A DNA stretch of 64,000 nt from Mactra quadrangularis (taxonomy: Eukaryota > Mollusca > Bivalvia > Venerida > Mactridae), in assembly GCA_025267735.1 (NCBI GenBank), contig CM046298.1, forward strand, positions 27,163,866-27,227,865. Reading direction: 5' to 3'. The number at the start of each line of letters is the position of its first letter. Within the stretch, counting starts at the first letter, position 1. The notes under the pieces are model-generated. The model saw nothing but the letters and a program-made list of their open reading frames with translations, did not search any database and was not told where the DNA came from. A program made the translations under genes and the position numbers. Positions 39,665 to 52,574 of the stretch are shown piece after piece.

Positions 39665-40424
39665 TATACGCTTCATAGGTTTTTGGTTAGTGTACAAATT
39701 AGATTCACACCTACGGCATACATTCTAAATTGATTTTCAAATCATATGATAAATGTTAGACCTCCTACTCAATTGTTTAAGTTCGATCTTCTTATCTCAT
39801 ATTTCACCATAAAACCGCCAACGACTTTTAAAGACAGCGCAAATTGTATTGTGTATCTATGAAGAAGAAAACAGACTGCACTTGACCAAAAGGTAAAAAA
39901 CCGAAGTTTGAATACGAAATTATTACACTAAATACATTTTTTCTCTTTTCCTACGACTGTTACAGAAGTCTTTATACTAAGCTTCGAAGCAATCCGAGGC
40001 GTTTCGAAAGGTTAAAAGAAAGGCGTTCTATTGTCTGTACAAAAGTTTCACGTCCTCCCACGTTTAAAATTTCATTGGAAATTTGAATTTATATCAAATT
40101 GCAAAATGACATACGATATTTCAGGGGAAAAACAAGCGTCTAATTGATATGTCGTCTACTGAAGCAGAAGTGTCATCAGGGTTATGGCAGACGCATGCAA
40201 AATTTCTCGTTATCTATTAAAATGTAATAAAGCGAATCGATAAATTCAATTTGTAAAATGTTAAAATATTAATATAATCATCAGACAAGTTATGATTGAA
40301 ATTATCTTTCAAAAAAATGTTAGCTACGGCATACTTCAATGTACAATAAATTTATAGGAAACTATAAGCAAGTTTAGTGTCATGTTTTAATGCCACACTA
40401 AATACCATTCTCTTTTCTAATGCT

Positions 40425-41115
40425 AGGTTTACATCTGGCCACGATCTCCCCGATTAGCCAGAGGCTAAAAAATCGGGTAGCTCTACGATTAAATGGTATA
40501 CTCCACGTTCTGTTACGCTTCCTTACGAAATCAGCACGTTTTGTTGCGCTCTACTGCGCTTTGCTACGATTGAGCCCACGATTTGCATCACGTTCTGTTA
40601 CGCTTTGTTGCGATCAACACGATTGGCTTCCACGCTCCACCACGTTCCGTTACGTCCCGTTAAGATATCCAACGACAAAGCCGCTTTGTTGCGATCTCCT
40701 GCGATTTGACCTACGATTTGAGACAAATGACCACGTTTTACGTCACGATTTGATAATTTATCAAGTAATAATCCTTTTCCAGCGACGCGGGATGAAAAAA
40801 TATGTCCACGCTGGTCCCGATCTGTTGCGATTGTACTCCACGTACTGTTACGTTCTGTTACGCTTCGGTACGTTCCGTTACGTTTTGTTACGAAGGCCTC
40901 TGTCACGATTAGAAAATGAATAGGGGCAATCGTGGCAATCGTGGTGAAATTTAAGTTTGATTTAAAATCTGTCCCGATGCCCACGATGTCCCCGATTCAA
41001 CCACGTTCCGTTACGCTCCCCCACGATCACCCCGATTCGACTCCACGCTCTGTTACGTTCGCCACGATGCTCTGAAATCGGGGACATCGTGGTAATCGTG
41101 GCCAGATGTAAACCT
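40425..41115. mobile_element. GC-rich 691-base TIR element with internal short repeats
   Basis: Ends are AGGTTTACATCTGGCCACGA and its inverse ATCGTGGCCAGATGTAAACCT. Inside, variants of CCACGATnnCCCCGATT and of CGTTCCGTTACG / CTGTTACGCT recur in both orientations. GC content is far above the flanks. No clear target duplication is visible, and both ends are preceded by ATGC-like bases. Two overlapping ORFs (40420-40923 plus, 40598-40984 minus) exist only because this repeat lacks stop triplets. Likely a non-autonomous DNA transposon of unassigned superfamily. Confidence 0.8.
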
Positions 41116-41145
41116 TGCATAACATAAGGAATGGCTTTTTATAGT

Positions 41146-41395
41146 CTTAGTTTAATGCTTATGCACGTTCACCGAATTGACAGCTATTACCCGTGGTCAT
41201 CGGGCTACTGGTATTCATCTATCAATCTCCCAGCCGACAAATTGGCGCAACTGAATTATACCACCCTCGCAAGTATTCAATTCCATCTGGATGGAGTGAA
41301 GCAGTCGTAAGTAAATTTCTTGCTGAAGAAATTAGCAGTATTTTCAGAAATATGAGCACTCTATATTACCACCCCACACAATTATGAAATATTTA
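41146..41395. repeat. Dispersed repeat pair, copy 1
   Basis: GCACGTTCACCGAATTGACA, ACTGGTATTCATCTATCAAT and GGAGTGAAGCAGTCG match 44206-44440 loosely. The element type is unclear. Confidence 0.5.
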
Positions 41396-41872
41396 CTGTA
41401 TAATTTCGATCATTTTTTTTAATCGCACAATTTATTGTCAATCAAGTTATTATATTAAGGAACTTTAGGTTTAGAATTAATTTGATAAAATAAATGTACT
41501 TAAAAAGGAAGTTTAGCCGGAAGTCAGCAGCATTTAGCGTCATTTTATAAAGTAATTAAATTATATTAAGGAACAATATAGCCTTGTGCAAACAAAATGA
41601 CACCCAAACATATTGCAAAACTAATAATTCAATATATATAATTGCTTTAATGATCGATCAAGTATAAATGCATCCGTCAATATTAAGGCACTGAAAGCAG
41701 AATAGTTTTGGTGCATGCGCAAGTGCACGTAAATTTTTTGAGAAATTCACGTAATGCAAAGTATTAAGGTTGCTTTCACTCATAAGTCAAAAGTTTAATC
41801 TTAAATTAGAATTGATAAACTATTTTTATCAAAAATCGAGTTTGTTTAATTTTTTTAAAACGATAATTATGC

Positions 41873-42026
41873 TTAAGATATTAACTGAAAATTAATGAAA
41901 TTTACATAGATATGTGGCAAATAGATTTTGCTAAAGAATGATACCAAACATACCTACATTGGATTTAATTTTGTATGTGAAATTTGTCTTTTATTGAGTG
42001 TATATTTTTTGCGTGTCAGTATACAA
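41873..42026 (+). repeat. Dispersed repeat K, copy 2
   Basis: From GCTTAAGATATTAACTGAAA through TTGTATGTGAAATTTGTCTT to GCGTGTCAGTATAC. Matches 58490-58632 and, inverted, 32926-33075. It lacks the adjacent TIR element. Confidence 0.72.
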
Positions 42027-42142
42027 ATACAATACTAAAACAATACAATGTACTTTACAAATAAGTACATGATCGGAAGATAGTTGGTTATATTATTTCA
42101 ATTTTCTCGAGCACTAGCCTGATTTATCATATAATATCATAT

Positions 42143-42260
42143 AGGGCAAACCTATCGACCAGCTAGGTCTGCGGATCGTTTTAAGCAAGTGACGATCCGA
42201 TCCGAACGACGATTCATGTAGAACGATTCACGAATCGAACCACGAATCGCCGGTTAATGA
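42143..42260. repeat. Possible decayed DNA-transposon end
   Basis: Contains GACGATCCGATCCGAACGAC, GAACGATTCACGAATCG and AACCACGAATCG, a style common at ends of hAT-like elements. No partner end was found. Confidence 0.3.
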
Positions 42261-42284
42261 AAAAGCATACAGGAATTCATATAT

Positions 42285-42330
42285 ACAACACACACACACA
42301 TATGAATATATACATACATATAAATAAAAC
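42285..42330. repeat. Short CA/TA simple repeat
   Basis: ACACACACACACA followed by TATGAATATATACATACATA; low-complexity DNA. Confidence 0.7.
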
Positions 42331-42918
42331 AAAATAAGTGAAGAATTACAGAAGCAATTATTGCATTTTCAACATAACCGTTTGCAGCGTCATGTTAGAA
42401 ATTCAAAGGAGGGTTTTCGCGTGTGCTGAAAATGCGCGGTGCGTTGGTTTATGTTTTCATACGTAGCGCAGCTCATTTTCGATGGTAATTTAGCTGATAA
42501 GTTTTTGTTTTTTTTGTAAAAATAGATCGCTATCTTCGGATACTCGCAGCAGCCCTACGACCATTCTACTACATAAAATAATTCGAACTAGTCACTAGTT
42601 CGAGTCCCTTTCCATTAACCCGTGCTATCGGCTTGTGGGTCAATGCGATGCTTGGAAAACGTTAGTAAAGAGTGATTTCTATTAGGAAACTAACTCTAAA
42701 TCTAAGTCGAACTAAGTCTGTTTAATTTCCCTCACACGCTTTCTGTTTAACTAAACACCTATAACAGTATAAAGGAGAAAACATTATCACTATCGATGTC
42801 TGTACAAAAGTCACGGCAAGGTAGACAACTAGTACTGATCGATATTTAGGCATCACAGAGTTACAAACCCTTGAATAGAAACAGACCGTTACTCTACTTA
42901 CATGTATTACTTGATTAA

Positions 42919-43240
42919 AGGTACACATTCACAGATTTCAACTCAAACATGAACTTTTTCTAAAACTATCAAAATTGTTTGGAAACATTTTAAGCAGGAA
43001 TTAATTGATTTGATAATGACAATTTTAGTGCAAATTGACATACAACTACAGATGATGGTATTTCATGTACTAAAAATCTACCACGTATGTCACGGTATAG
43101 ACAATTTTAGTGCATTTATGTGACTTTTATTGTATATTTCTTGCAATCTATTGATCAGTCTGTCCTAAAATGTTAATACTTAATTTTTGACACAATTACA
43201 GACACTAAATGGTATTTTGAAAATCTGTGAACTAGTACCT
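42919..43240 (+). mobile_element. MITE of the AGGTAC family (copy 3), TTAA on both sides
   Basis: An intact copy of 322 bases bounded by TTAA at 42915-42918 and 43241-43244. The TIR is AGGTAC..TTCACAGATTT with its inverse AATCTGTGAACTAGTACCT. TTAA target use suggests piggyBac-type mobilisation, which is an inference from the flanks only. Confidence 0.8.
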
Positions 43241-43840
43241 TTAATGTATGCAAATTATTTATGAATTGCTTTTTTGTTCCTTGTCGATTTTCACAATATT
43301 CAAGTATTTTTTAAAGCTTACACACTGACTGTCACAAGTGAGAAGATCAATTTGAATTATATTGAATAGACCACTGATAACGATGATTTAACACTGACAA
43401 TATTAAACAAATTCGCAGTGATATAACATTCGAAAATTTACTGACAATATTCAAATATTCCACAGGTATATAACATTCACAATTTCCCTTACATGGGGTA
43501 TAAATGTTTCAAAGGTGTTTTATGATGTGGTTACCATCTTTCGCATCAAAAAGGGTTCCCCAAATAGTAGATTTGTAGCATAACTATTGAATACAGACTA
43601 AATCATGATTTTATTAGACTAAACCTTTACAATAATATACCAGCTGTTATGTTCTATTCTGTGCTTGGGTTCGTTATTGTCGTTGGTTACTTTCACTCGT
43701 ATACTTGATATATTGCAAATCCTTACATCTCAAAAAACTCTCATATTCTACATTAAAACAATTCTCAATATAATGTATATTTGATTAGTCTTCTATTATT
43801 GAGTGATATGTCATTAAATAAACGACTCATTTTGTTTGTT

Positions 43841-43862
43841 TAGATGATGATGATGATGATAT
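43841..43862. repeat. (GAT)n microsatellite
   Basis: Seven GAT-type trinucleotide repeats. Confidence 0.85.
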
Positions 43863-44205
43863 ACATTGCATATATGTGACAGATTAAACAGTCATAAAAT
43901 ATAAATATAAATATCCAATGTTTGTAGAGAGGTATATAATAGACATCATGTGTCAATAGTTCTAGATTATCATGTCATTTCAATCTATCAGCAAGTATAT
44001 TATTAATTTCATTTGTCTTTTTTTCTCAGCAGTCAAAAGTTTTCATGGTGAATAAATACACGCTATCGCAATATCATGATGTTAGGCAATGAACATCTTA
44101 ACACAGCGTGAATTTATGCATGTTCTAACAGTGCAATAAAATGGAACAATACCAATTAAAAAACTTCGCCCGAATTAAGATGGGTAAGGTTTAAACATGC
44201 AATGA

Positions 44206-44440
44206 CGTTGTATAGTCTAAATTTCAAGTTCTGCACGTTCGCCGACTTGACAGTTTTAGCCTTGGACAACGAGCGACTGACATCTATCTATTAATATCCT
44301 AAGAGAGTCTTTAATCCACTTCTTGATTTCGACGTATTGGTCCAACGGCATTATGCATGTACCACACTCCCAGGAAACCAATTACACTGTGGGGAGTGAA
44401 GCAATCGCTAGTATATTTCTTGTTCGTATATATTAACAGT
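44206..44440. repeat. Dispersed repeat pair, copy 2
   Basis: GCACGTTCGCCGACTTGACA, GACTGACATCTATCTATTA and GGAGTGAAGCAATCGCTAGT parallel 41146-41395. Just downstream, GGGTTCAAGTCCGGGACCTC (44452) resembles a tRNA B box, so a SINE origin is possible. Confidence 0.45.
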
Positions 44441-44599
44441 CCGATTACAGGGTTCAAGTCCGGGACCTCTCGATCCCTAATCACGCATCCTGCCAGTGGT
44501 CTACTCTTTCCACTACTATACAGGATAGTCTCGAAACCCGGCAATCTGGATTGTACTGTTACCAGGTAGCGACAAGACATACAGTTCCTAGAAGTTTAA

Positions 44600-45504
44600 C
44601 AGTAATGTCGAGTTTTATATAGTAACATGAGAAGCTGTCGATAATTCGTTTAAAGGTTAGCTGGCTAAACGTGTATTGATAAAAGAAAACAAGAAAGTTT
44701 GGTAGGTTATCTGGTTGGCGTAAATAACAAAAAGAATGTTGATAAATGGTTTAAATTCCAAGTAAATAAAAGAAAACTACAAGATTCAAAGATAAAGCAA
44801 ACTCCGTATCAAATCGTGGCATGGCTAATTGGCTCATTGAACGCCGCTAGCCAAAAGCACCAGTGACCAATCAATGAAATGTTTGAAACAATTAAGGTAC
44901 TTGTATATACTATACTTGTATTGTATGAGTTTAGCCGTAAAAACTATTACAAATAGCTAGAATGTGGTCCTAACATTAGTTTCTAACTTTAAGAACATTG
45001 GCATCTCATTAGTTATGCTATTATACAAAATATCTGTGCTGTTATATGTAACATGAATAGAATGAACAGTGCATTAACACGATCTTGCGATGTCGACGTA
45101 ATATCCGGATTTAGTTTTCCAACAAACATGGAGATAAACCTTATGTTAATGTTTACAGATATCATTAACGACAGAAATATTTGTAAACGTAGTTTTTTAG
45201 AAAATGCACTCTTTAACTTTAATCCTTTCCCTAAGTATATAAATGTTGTGTTTTATATACATACGTACGTATACTACGTGCATTGTGGCAGACACAGATG
45301 TACGTTCATTTTACACTGAATACTGGCTAGTATATATCAGCAAAGGACTGTATTGTCATTATGTATGAGCAACAAGCTTGTGGTAGAATGAACGCATAGG
45401 AAACTAGAGACTCAAATCCTACCAAGATTCAAGTGTATTTTACTTAAAACAAAATGCATGCAATTGTGATATAATGAACAAATATATACATACATTTTAG
45501 ATCG
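44600..45504. other. Non-coding, nothing recognised
   Basis: The ORF at 45053-45319 (88 codons) has no recognisable domain; no repeats noted. Confidence 0.4.
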
Positions 45505-45509
45505 AGAAT

Positions 45510-45533
45510 ATTGTAACCGCTGGGTACGAGAAT
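45510..45533. repeat. Half of a foldback element (family G)
   Basis: TTGTAACCGCTGGGTACGAG then AAT matches the right arm of 50821-50895 and 52091-52169. The left arm is not recognisable beyond GATCGAGAATA. Confidence 0.5.
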
Positions 45534-45670
45534 AGGTACAGGATGTATGCAGTATTATCATTTGCAGTGGTATTGCTTATTTCGTTGAACATAAATATTA
45601 ATTTACGTACAATAATATCATTCAATATCTAGCACTAATTGATAGATGTACTATAAATAACTACTTGAAA

Positions 45671-45897
45671 GTGAGCAGGGCTCGAATCCCACCCGGGGAG
45701 GTTATACCCTTCCATGAAAATTTGACATTAATCTCGACTTTCAGCCATTGATTAGATAATATGGAGAAGTTTCCGGGCTTGTGGAAGGGTATGTGAATAC
45801 TGGTTATAGACAAGGGTCCAGAAAATCTAGGTTAGGTGAGCTGGACGTAGTAAAATGACCTAAATTGTGTTGACACGACGTTAAACACAGTAAAAAA
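45671..45897 (+). mobile_element. tRNA-derived SINE, family 2, 5' truncated
   Basis: Starts within the head near GGGCTCGAATCCCACCCGG and carries the full body and the tail TGACACGACGTTAAACACAG. Confidence 0.86.
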
Positions 45898-46079
45898 GAT
45901 AAACAGTGTTCATAGTACACCATTGTTAAGTCGGTTGAGCAGACTTTAATTAGACAGAACTGTTAGACCAATGTTTGTACTTGTACTCGATATTTTCATG
46001 AAATATGAAATCTGTATTTGTATTGCACTTAATACATGCAAACAGTAATGATTCATATAAACAACGTTGTATGGTTTAA

Positions 46080-46430
46080 AGGTACTCATTCACAGATTTC
46101 AACTTAAATATCAACTTTTTCGAAAACTATCAAAATTGTATAGAAATATTTCTGGATGCAGGACAGTAGAGTTCAGTTAATGACAATTTTAGTGCAAATT
46201 GACATACAACTACAAAATGATTGTGTTTCATGTAGTAGAAATCTACCCCGTATGTCACGGTATAGACAATTTTAGAGCATTTTCGTTTACTTTTATTGTA
46301 TATGTTTTGCAACCAATAGGTCAGTTTGTCTTAAAATAATAAGAATTATTTTTTGACACAATTTCATACGCTATAAATGGTATTTTAAAAATATAGAAAA
46401 AATCTTCACCAAATCCATGAACTAATACCT
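46080..46430 (+). mobile_element. MITE of the AGGTAC family (copy 4), TTAA on both sides
   Basis: A 351-base copy with TTAA at 46076-46079 and 46431-46434, the same TIRs and the same interior order as copy 3. A minus-strand ORF at 46130-46312 lies inside and is a shadow. Confidence 0.8.
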
Positions 46431-46669
46431 TTAACATGTATCGCCTAGGATATGTTGACAGAACATGCTTGTAATAAATTTGTTATTACAATAATAGTTT
46501 TGATATTTTGATGCATCAGTTGTTTGGTTCACGGCGTACATTATAGATACATTTGTAATTGAAAACCATAATGTTTATATCTGACATTTTTCTGTCCAGA
46601 CTTTTCCGGTGTTATCACAAATGTTTAAAAAATAAAATTACTTCCCTAAATGGTATAAACATGGTTACA

Positions 46670-46817
46670 TACAGCAAAATCGATGGTCTTAATAGCGAAG
46701 CGGTCTTATTATAGAGACTCTTTTGTTCACAAATTAAGCATTTGGGTCTTAAAAATTGTCAAAAATCGCATGGTTTTGAAATAACAAAAGTGGTCTTAAT
46801 AGCGGAACTTTACTGTA
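46670..46817. mobile_element. Short TIR element with TACAG ends
   Basis: TACAGCAAAATCGATGGTCT then TAATAGCG at the left, and TAATAGCGGAACTTTACTGT then A at the right, form inverted ends. TACAGTAAA-type ends bounded by TA are typical of pogo/Tigger-like elements; that assignment is inference. A related end occurs at 47713. Confidence 0.5.
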
Positions 46818-47712
46818 TTTAAAAATAGAGACAAAAACAAATTATCACACTTCTTGTAGTTAAACATTAAGACACAGACATCTTATATGCGTCATATACA
46901 TGTATATGACTCGTCATTCCAAATATTGGTAAATTTCTATCGATTAGACGTGTTTTATTTTATGACATTATCAACTGTGTTCATTAAATGACATGAACAT
47001 ATTATTACAAAATTTTCTAAACCATTAGGCCATTTAAATGTGAGACAAATAAAGTACATGTACTATATACATTTTGAAATACGTGAGGCATAACCTCACA
47101 TAACCCGTCCGGCAGCTATAGCTATATTCCACTTAAGGTCAGCATATTTGTATTTTATTATATATTTTATTTTGTACAGTCTAGACGACAACAAAAAAAA
47201 CATATGTAAAATGTACATACATTGAGATCAATGGCTTAGTACAAAACTACTTTAACTACAGCTAAATAAAGAAGGATGTACACTAGTTTTGCACTGATCC
47301 GTCGATATGGTGTTAGCAGATCATTACAATACTATCGTTACGTAGATATTTTATTACATTACGGCAGTACCTAGAATGGTAGGTATTTGAAAAGTTATTT
47401 TGATACATATAATATGAGCATATTTGAAACACTATGAACAACAACTATGGACGACGTAAGAGTATTATTGTACGAGTTATTTAAGCACCCAGTCTTACAC
47501 AAGATGGATACTAATGAGGGTATTATAAACTTCTTATATGAAGTGATATAGGCATTATGGATTTATTTAATAATTATGTTGTCACTTATTATGAGATAAG
47601 GCATTGCTCTCTCATAGTTTCCCATGACTCTAAATTTCATATATGTACATGAACACAGTACTTTTTATGTACATTTACAACTGCGGCAATTGATAGACCA
47701 TTGGCTATATAC

Positions 47713-47742
47713 CAAAAAGTTCCGCTATAAAGACCACCTGTT
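47713..47742. repeat. End fragment related to 46670-46817
   Basis: AAAAAGTTCCGCTATAAAGA then CCACC resembles the inverse of the right end at 46817. Confidence 0.45.
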
Positions 47743-47849
47743 TATTGCAAAATCATGCGTTTTGATGACTTAGTCTCAATTGCTTAAGTTGAGAAGAAAA
47801 AGTACCTATATAAAGACTGTCGTATTAATAAAAACACCAATTTTGTTGG

Positions 47850-49530
47850 ATCCTATTGCGGGACTATACTGCATTGCCACAGTTGTTCCAAGTTTGTATC
47901 TTTCAATGATAACTATTTCTTCTAATAATTCAGTCATATTACATGTGTACGACAATTCACATGAGACTGTTCATATACTTTTTAAAAAATCTCAAACCAT
48001 TGATCGCTTCCTTCCTGATACATGTAGAGTTGTCAATGTTTAGTCGTACCAACAAACTAACACATTTCTGGCCAGACTTACCAATTTAGAGTTCTCTAAA
48101 ATCAAATTTTCTATACAAATGATACATAGGTGATCTGTCCATCTCGATAATTATAGATCTGGCACCTTATAAAAGTTGAAAATTTTTACATTACTATATT
48201 AATAGATCAATGTGACTTAAGGGTTTTAGCATATATATGTATATATATGTACACAATAAATATGACCTTATGTCGCATTGTAAATGTAACATCTTCTTGC
48301 TTGAGGCATATAATTGGTTGACATTTCTTTCATCTTATACATACAGTTTAAATAACAGTTTATTGTCGATAAAATCATAATTAATTGCTTCAGGGCCAAA
48401 GACAATGTTTAAACATAAAACAGACGTAAGCATATGAAACACTAACTGCGTGTTTGGATATGCTTGTACAATATGCGGTGTGGGAACATTTTTTGCGTAC
48501 ATGTTATGAACATTTCCTTAAACACGCATTCCAACAAAGCATAAATGCACTTTTTGGACGTAGGTATACTTGTTCATTAAAAGCGTTGTTAGCAACACAT
48601 TTGTTTACTAAACGCGCATTTATACATAGAAAGTTTTACGTTTAAAATACAATAAAATTATTTATTTTCTAGATTTTTAAAGCTGCCAGTGAACATGGAT
48701 AGGGCATTAACGTAGACTTAAGATTCTCTAAGGGAAAAAAGTTAAATTTCCGAGAATAATCCTATTTATGTATTATAAAATTAGTATTTTTCTTGCTGTG
48801 ATATTTCTATATTACACTGTTTTAGTTTGATATTATGCCCTTAGATTGCGACGGCACTTTGGCAATGTTGCTCGTGGTTCTAATGTCATGCTGACATTTA
48901 TAAACATATCTATACGTAAAGCGAAATTTATCAATACTTGTTCACACGAACGCATACACAGACACAAATGCATCTTCTCACGCAGGTTTGAATATAAAAC
49001 ATAAGTTTTTGCTGTTAAATAAATGTGGTAAGATTTGTTATTAAGATGTCATTATCATGAATGTACCAAAACCCGCGGCTTAAAGATAACATGTACAATG
49101 GTATTATCTTTTTACGTAAAAAGTCAAGTAAACTTAATTTAGCCTGAAGATAGTTTTGAAAACCTAATTATCTGTAGTGTTTACAGTATGATAAGATACG
49201 CTTGTTAACTTTGTAATAATGACAAAAGTTGAAGATTTACCCATTTCTAATTATTATAATGTTGACAAAGTCGATATAGGTAAAACAAAATGAAATTATT
49301 CCTCACAAGAAGTAGATCTCTATACTTGTAACTGTCCTGGGGGCATCCTTCCAAACGTCGTAAGAAAATCGTACCTCTGTCTTACGATTTTGGAGGTATC
49401 TGACTAAACACCGCCGATTTTTTGAAATCGTACGATATCACTGCAATAGTACAATGGCGTTAGTAAGACGGTCATTAGATAAATCGTACCTTAGATAAAC
49501 CGTGCCTTCGATAAATAGTACCATGTTTAG
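47850..49530. other. Non-coding, nothing recognised
   Basis: Only short unsupported ORFs (47780-48043, 48454-48645). Confidence 0.4.
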
Positions 49531-49537
49531 TAAGACG

Positions 49538-49551
49538 CCCCCCCCCCCCCC
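49538..49551. repeat. Poly-C run
   Basis: Fourteen consecutive C. It creates the polyglycine-bearing minus-strand ORFs at 49438-49678, which are spurious. Confidence 0.9.
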
Positions 49552-49834
49552 GTTTTGGTCTCCGTTTTGACCTTGTTTCAAAAAGAAGTACAAAAGATCC
49601 AAAATAAGTATAAGTTTCACTGGTACACATTTTCAGTTTATAATTATGATAATTGTAGTTCTTCGTAGTGCAATACATATAAAGTCACGTATTACTATTG
49701 TTATATATATTGTTATACATGTATATAAACAGCAAAAAAACTTTAATTAATCATATATAGATAGTTTATTTTCAAACCAATTAAGTCATTTGGTCCATGA
49801 GACACAATGTACAATCACAAATATCAAACAATAT

Positions 49835-49980
49835 ATCACTCTTACACTCGCCCTATCACTCTTGTCTCTCACACTTTTTCTCACTCACACTCTCACACAT
49901 ACTCACCTATTCACATATTACAGTCCATGCAAACACTCATGTCTTAATGTCACACTCATTCTATCACTCTAGCACACAAA
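49835..49980. repeat. CT/CA-rich low-complexity tract
   Basis: Repeats of CACTCT, TCACA and CTCAC on the + strand. Two overlapping ORFs rich in Leu/Ser/Thr/His are by-products. Confidence 0.8.
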
Positions 49981-50811
49981 TTATAATCACATTGAGTAAC
50001 ATGACTACATGTTAGTACATATATACATATGGCATAATGTACAAATACATGATTTGACCAACAGATGCGTGTTCTAGACCGAAACGAAATGACTAGAAAA
50101 CTGAAGGTCAAAATATTTTCAACTTTAAAAAATCATACAATGTCCTTCATTATTAACCATTGGAAAAGTAGACTGAATCAACATAAGTCTTTATTTGTTT
50201 AGAGTCTGCATATTAAGTAAACTGTGACAAAATACAGACCAAATATATCATTAGTGATAAACTTTACCATACGTTCATTAAATAAATAATAAATGAACTT
50301 TATTATTTACTTATTTCTTCCCACTTCATTCAAGATCTATTAATACTGTTTAGGTTTTTAATTAGATTATTCGATTGCGTATTTAACAAGAATGGAGGTG
50401 TTAATTGATTGTTACAGTGTATGACTTTCAAAAACAATTTACAATGTATTTAGTTAGCTTTAGATCATGGATATAGGTTGTCTATAGCACAGCTATAGTT
50501 TGTTAAGGTGATTATGAGATCATGCTATCAGATGTGCGATACAGTGGAATCAATAAAATATTAATTAAAGTATCATACAAATTTATATTTCATATAATAC
50601 ACCATGAATAACAACTTATAGGAAACAAATAAAACAAGTATTCAATTTAATAAAATATTATGATAGGTATGTATACATGGTACATGTTTTATAGTTAATA
50701 CTTCACACTCGTGCATCTGAATGATATGTTGTATTTTATTGATATGTACATTGTGTATTTGCAGAAACAGAGGTTTCAATGTCTCTGCATTTGAAGTCAA
50801 ATAATCAACAC

Positions 50812-50904
50812 GCATTCGTAAATGCTCGTACATGTACTCAGAGGCTATCAGGATTATCGATACTAGAATCTTGATAACCTCTGGGTATGAGAATGTCATT
50901 CGTA
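50812..50904. mobile_element. Foldback element G1 with target duplication
   Basis: The element 50821-50895 has arms AATGCTCGTACATGTACTCA then GAGG and CCTCTGGGTATGAGAATG. The flanks GCATTCGTA (50812-50820) and TCATTCGTA (50896-50904) agree in 8 of 9 bases. Family of three with 52091 and 56195. Confidence 0.75.
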
Positions 50905-51853
50905 TTGAGCATCAGGTATGCGTCATCCATCGTGGCTGAAGTCTTTTATTCTCAATTAAGCCATAACTCGTAATATTTTTGTACATTTAAAATGAACTTG
51001 TCTTGTTTTTTAGGAAGTTCATCTGTATATGCTCCTTAACACCATATTTCCCAGATACAGATACATGTACATAATCTACATGTACGCGTCTAAAATCGGA
51101 CTACATGTATATGTCAAACTAAAATATAGTTTTGTTATGTTTGAATTTAATGAGTGCCCGTCCGCTCCAGAAGGATGCATTATGTGCAGACCCCAGGATG
51201 TGACTCTTCGTCCCTTAAAATTTGTTTTAAGTCTAAATTGAGTCAAAGTTAGAAAAAGTCTTGATATAATTCATATTAGGGTAGTTTCTTATTGTCAAAA
51301 TGTTTTTTTTTTATTGTCAATGATAATTCTTATTAATTGTTTATTGCTAATTTAGCATCATAAAGTGGTAGATTTTCCAATGAGTAATGATTTTTCACTT
51401 TGTATTTCTGATGTAAAATATTTGAAAGCAAAACAGATTTTGATAACATGACCATATGACATACTTCATTTCTAGCCTTTGTACTCGGAAATAACACCAA
51501 GTGGTTTTGTATAATAACAAGTATTGGTTACATCACCACAACAATAGATGAATTGTTGTTCAATTATCATATAATCCTATTGTTGTTAATTTGTATAAAT
51601 CTAGTAGAAAGTAACAATTATACATAAAATGTCAACTATTGTTGTAGTTTGACCTTAAAGTGAAAGTACATTTTTGTATAATGTCAAAGTGAAATATTTC
51701 TTTATTGTCGGAATAATAATAAAAACATTACAAACATAAGCTATAGCTTTTGACCGAATCTATATTTGTAAATGTATAATGGTAGTAATGATTGGATATG
51801 GTATAGTCCCCACGTATCTTTATAATTTTTTCGGGTATTTTGGAGGTTTTCCT

Positions 51854-52284
51854 ATACAGAACAGAGCAGAACATATTCTTTATTTAGGGGCTTGAGCAAT
51901 ACTCATCACCCAAATAAATACATTATACATACATATACAATAACATGCGACACGAAAATATTTTTTTAAATATAAACATACAAAAAAGAGGGAAATTAGA
52001 GATATATAAACAAGTTATCTTTATTCAGTAAAAGAATTGTACAGCGCTGTTTATATGGCTGAAAATTAAATTATATAGGTTCATGTAATGCATTCTCGTA
52101 CCCAGATATTATCAAGATTCTCAAGCCAGACTAAGTCGAGAAACTTGATAACCTCTGGGTACGAGAGTGATATAATGTAGTTTTGAGGTGGATTAAGTAG
52201 AAAATCATCGATTATATACCAACGAAAACAATGTTTGTATGCCTGTACATTTGTATATGTTATCTGTTCTGTTCTGTTCTATAT
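51854..52284. mobile_element. Possible TIR element with AGAACA-repeat ends, hosting G2
   Basis: TACAGAACAGAGCAGAACAT at the left and TGTTCTGTTCTGTTCTATAT at the right are inverse to each other. The foldback element 52091-52169 lies inside. Simple-repeat ends could also be coincidental. Confidence 0.4.
52083..52177. mobile_element. Foldback element G2 with target duplication
   Basis: The element 52091-52169 has arms CATTCTCGTACCCAGATATT then ATCAAG and CTTGATAACCTCTGGGTACG then AGAGTG. The flanks ATGTAATG and ATATAATG agree in 7 of 8 bases. Confidence 0.78.
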
Positions 52285-52574
52285 ATCAACATTTGGATGT
52301 ATAGGCCTACATTAGCCCTGTGCGTAAATAAATGTATGTTACTTTTAGTATTTATTTTGCCTTTCGAGCCGGCTTGCCACACATAAATGAAAAAATAACC
52401 CACGCTTTCTTAAACACGAATCACACAAAAAACACAAAATGCAAATACTTTTTTCACAACACGGCTCATTTGCATACACTTCAGCGATTTTTTCCATGCA
52501 GATTAATCACCAACCTACTAACTCACCCACCTTATAAAATGTACAGAAATATGGAAATATTTATCTCATTTAAT

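Noticed and set aside
40420..40984. 167- and 128-residue overlapping ORFs on opposite strands
   Set aside because: They fall within a GC-rich TIR element of short repeats lacking stop triplets; no domains.
49438..49678. Minus-strand ORFs with polyglycine
   Set aside because: Created by a poly-C homopolymer.
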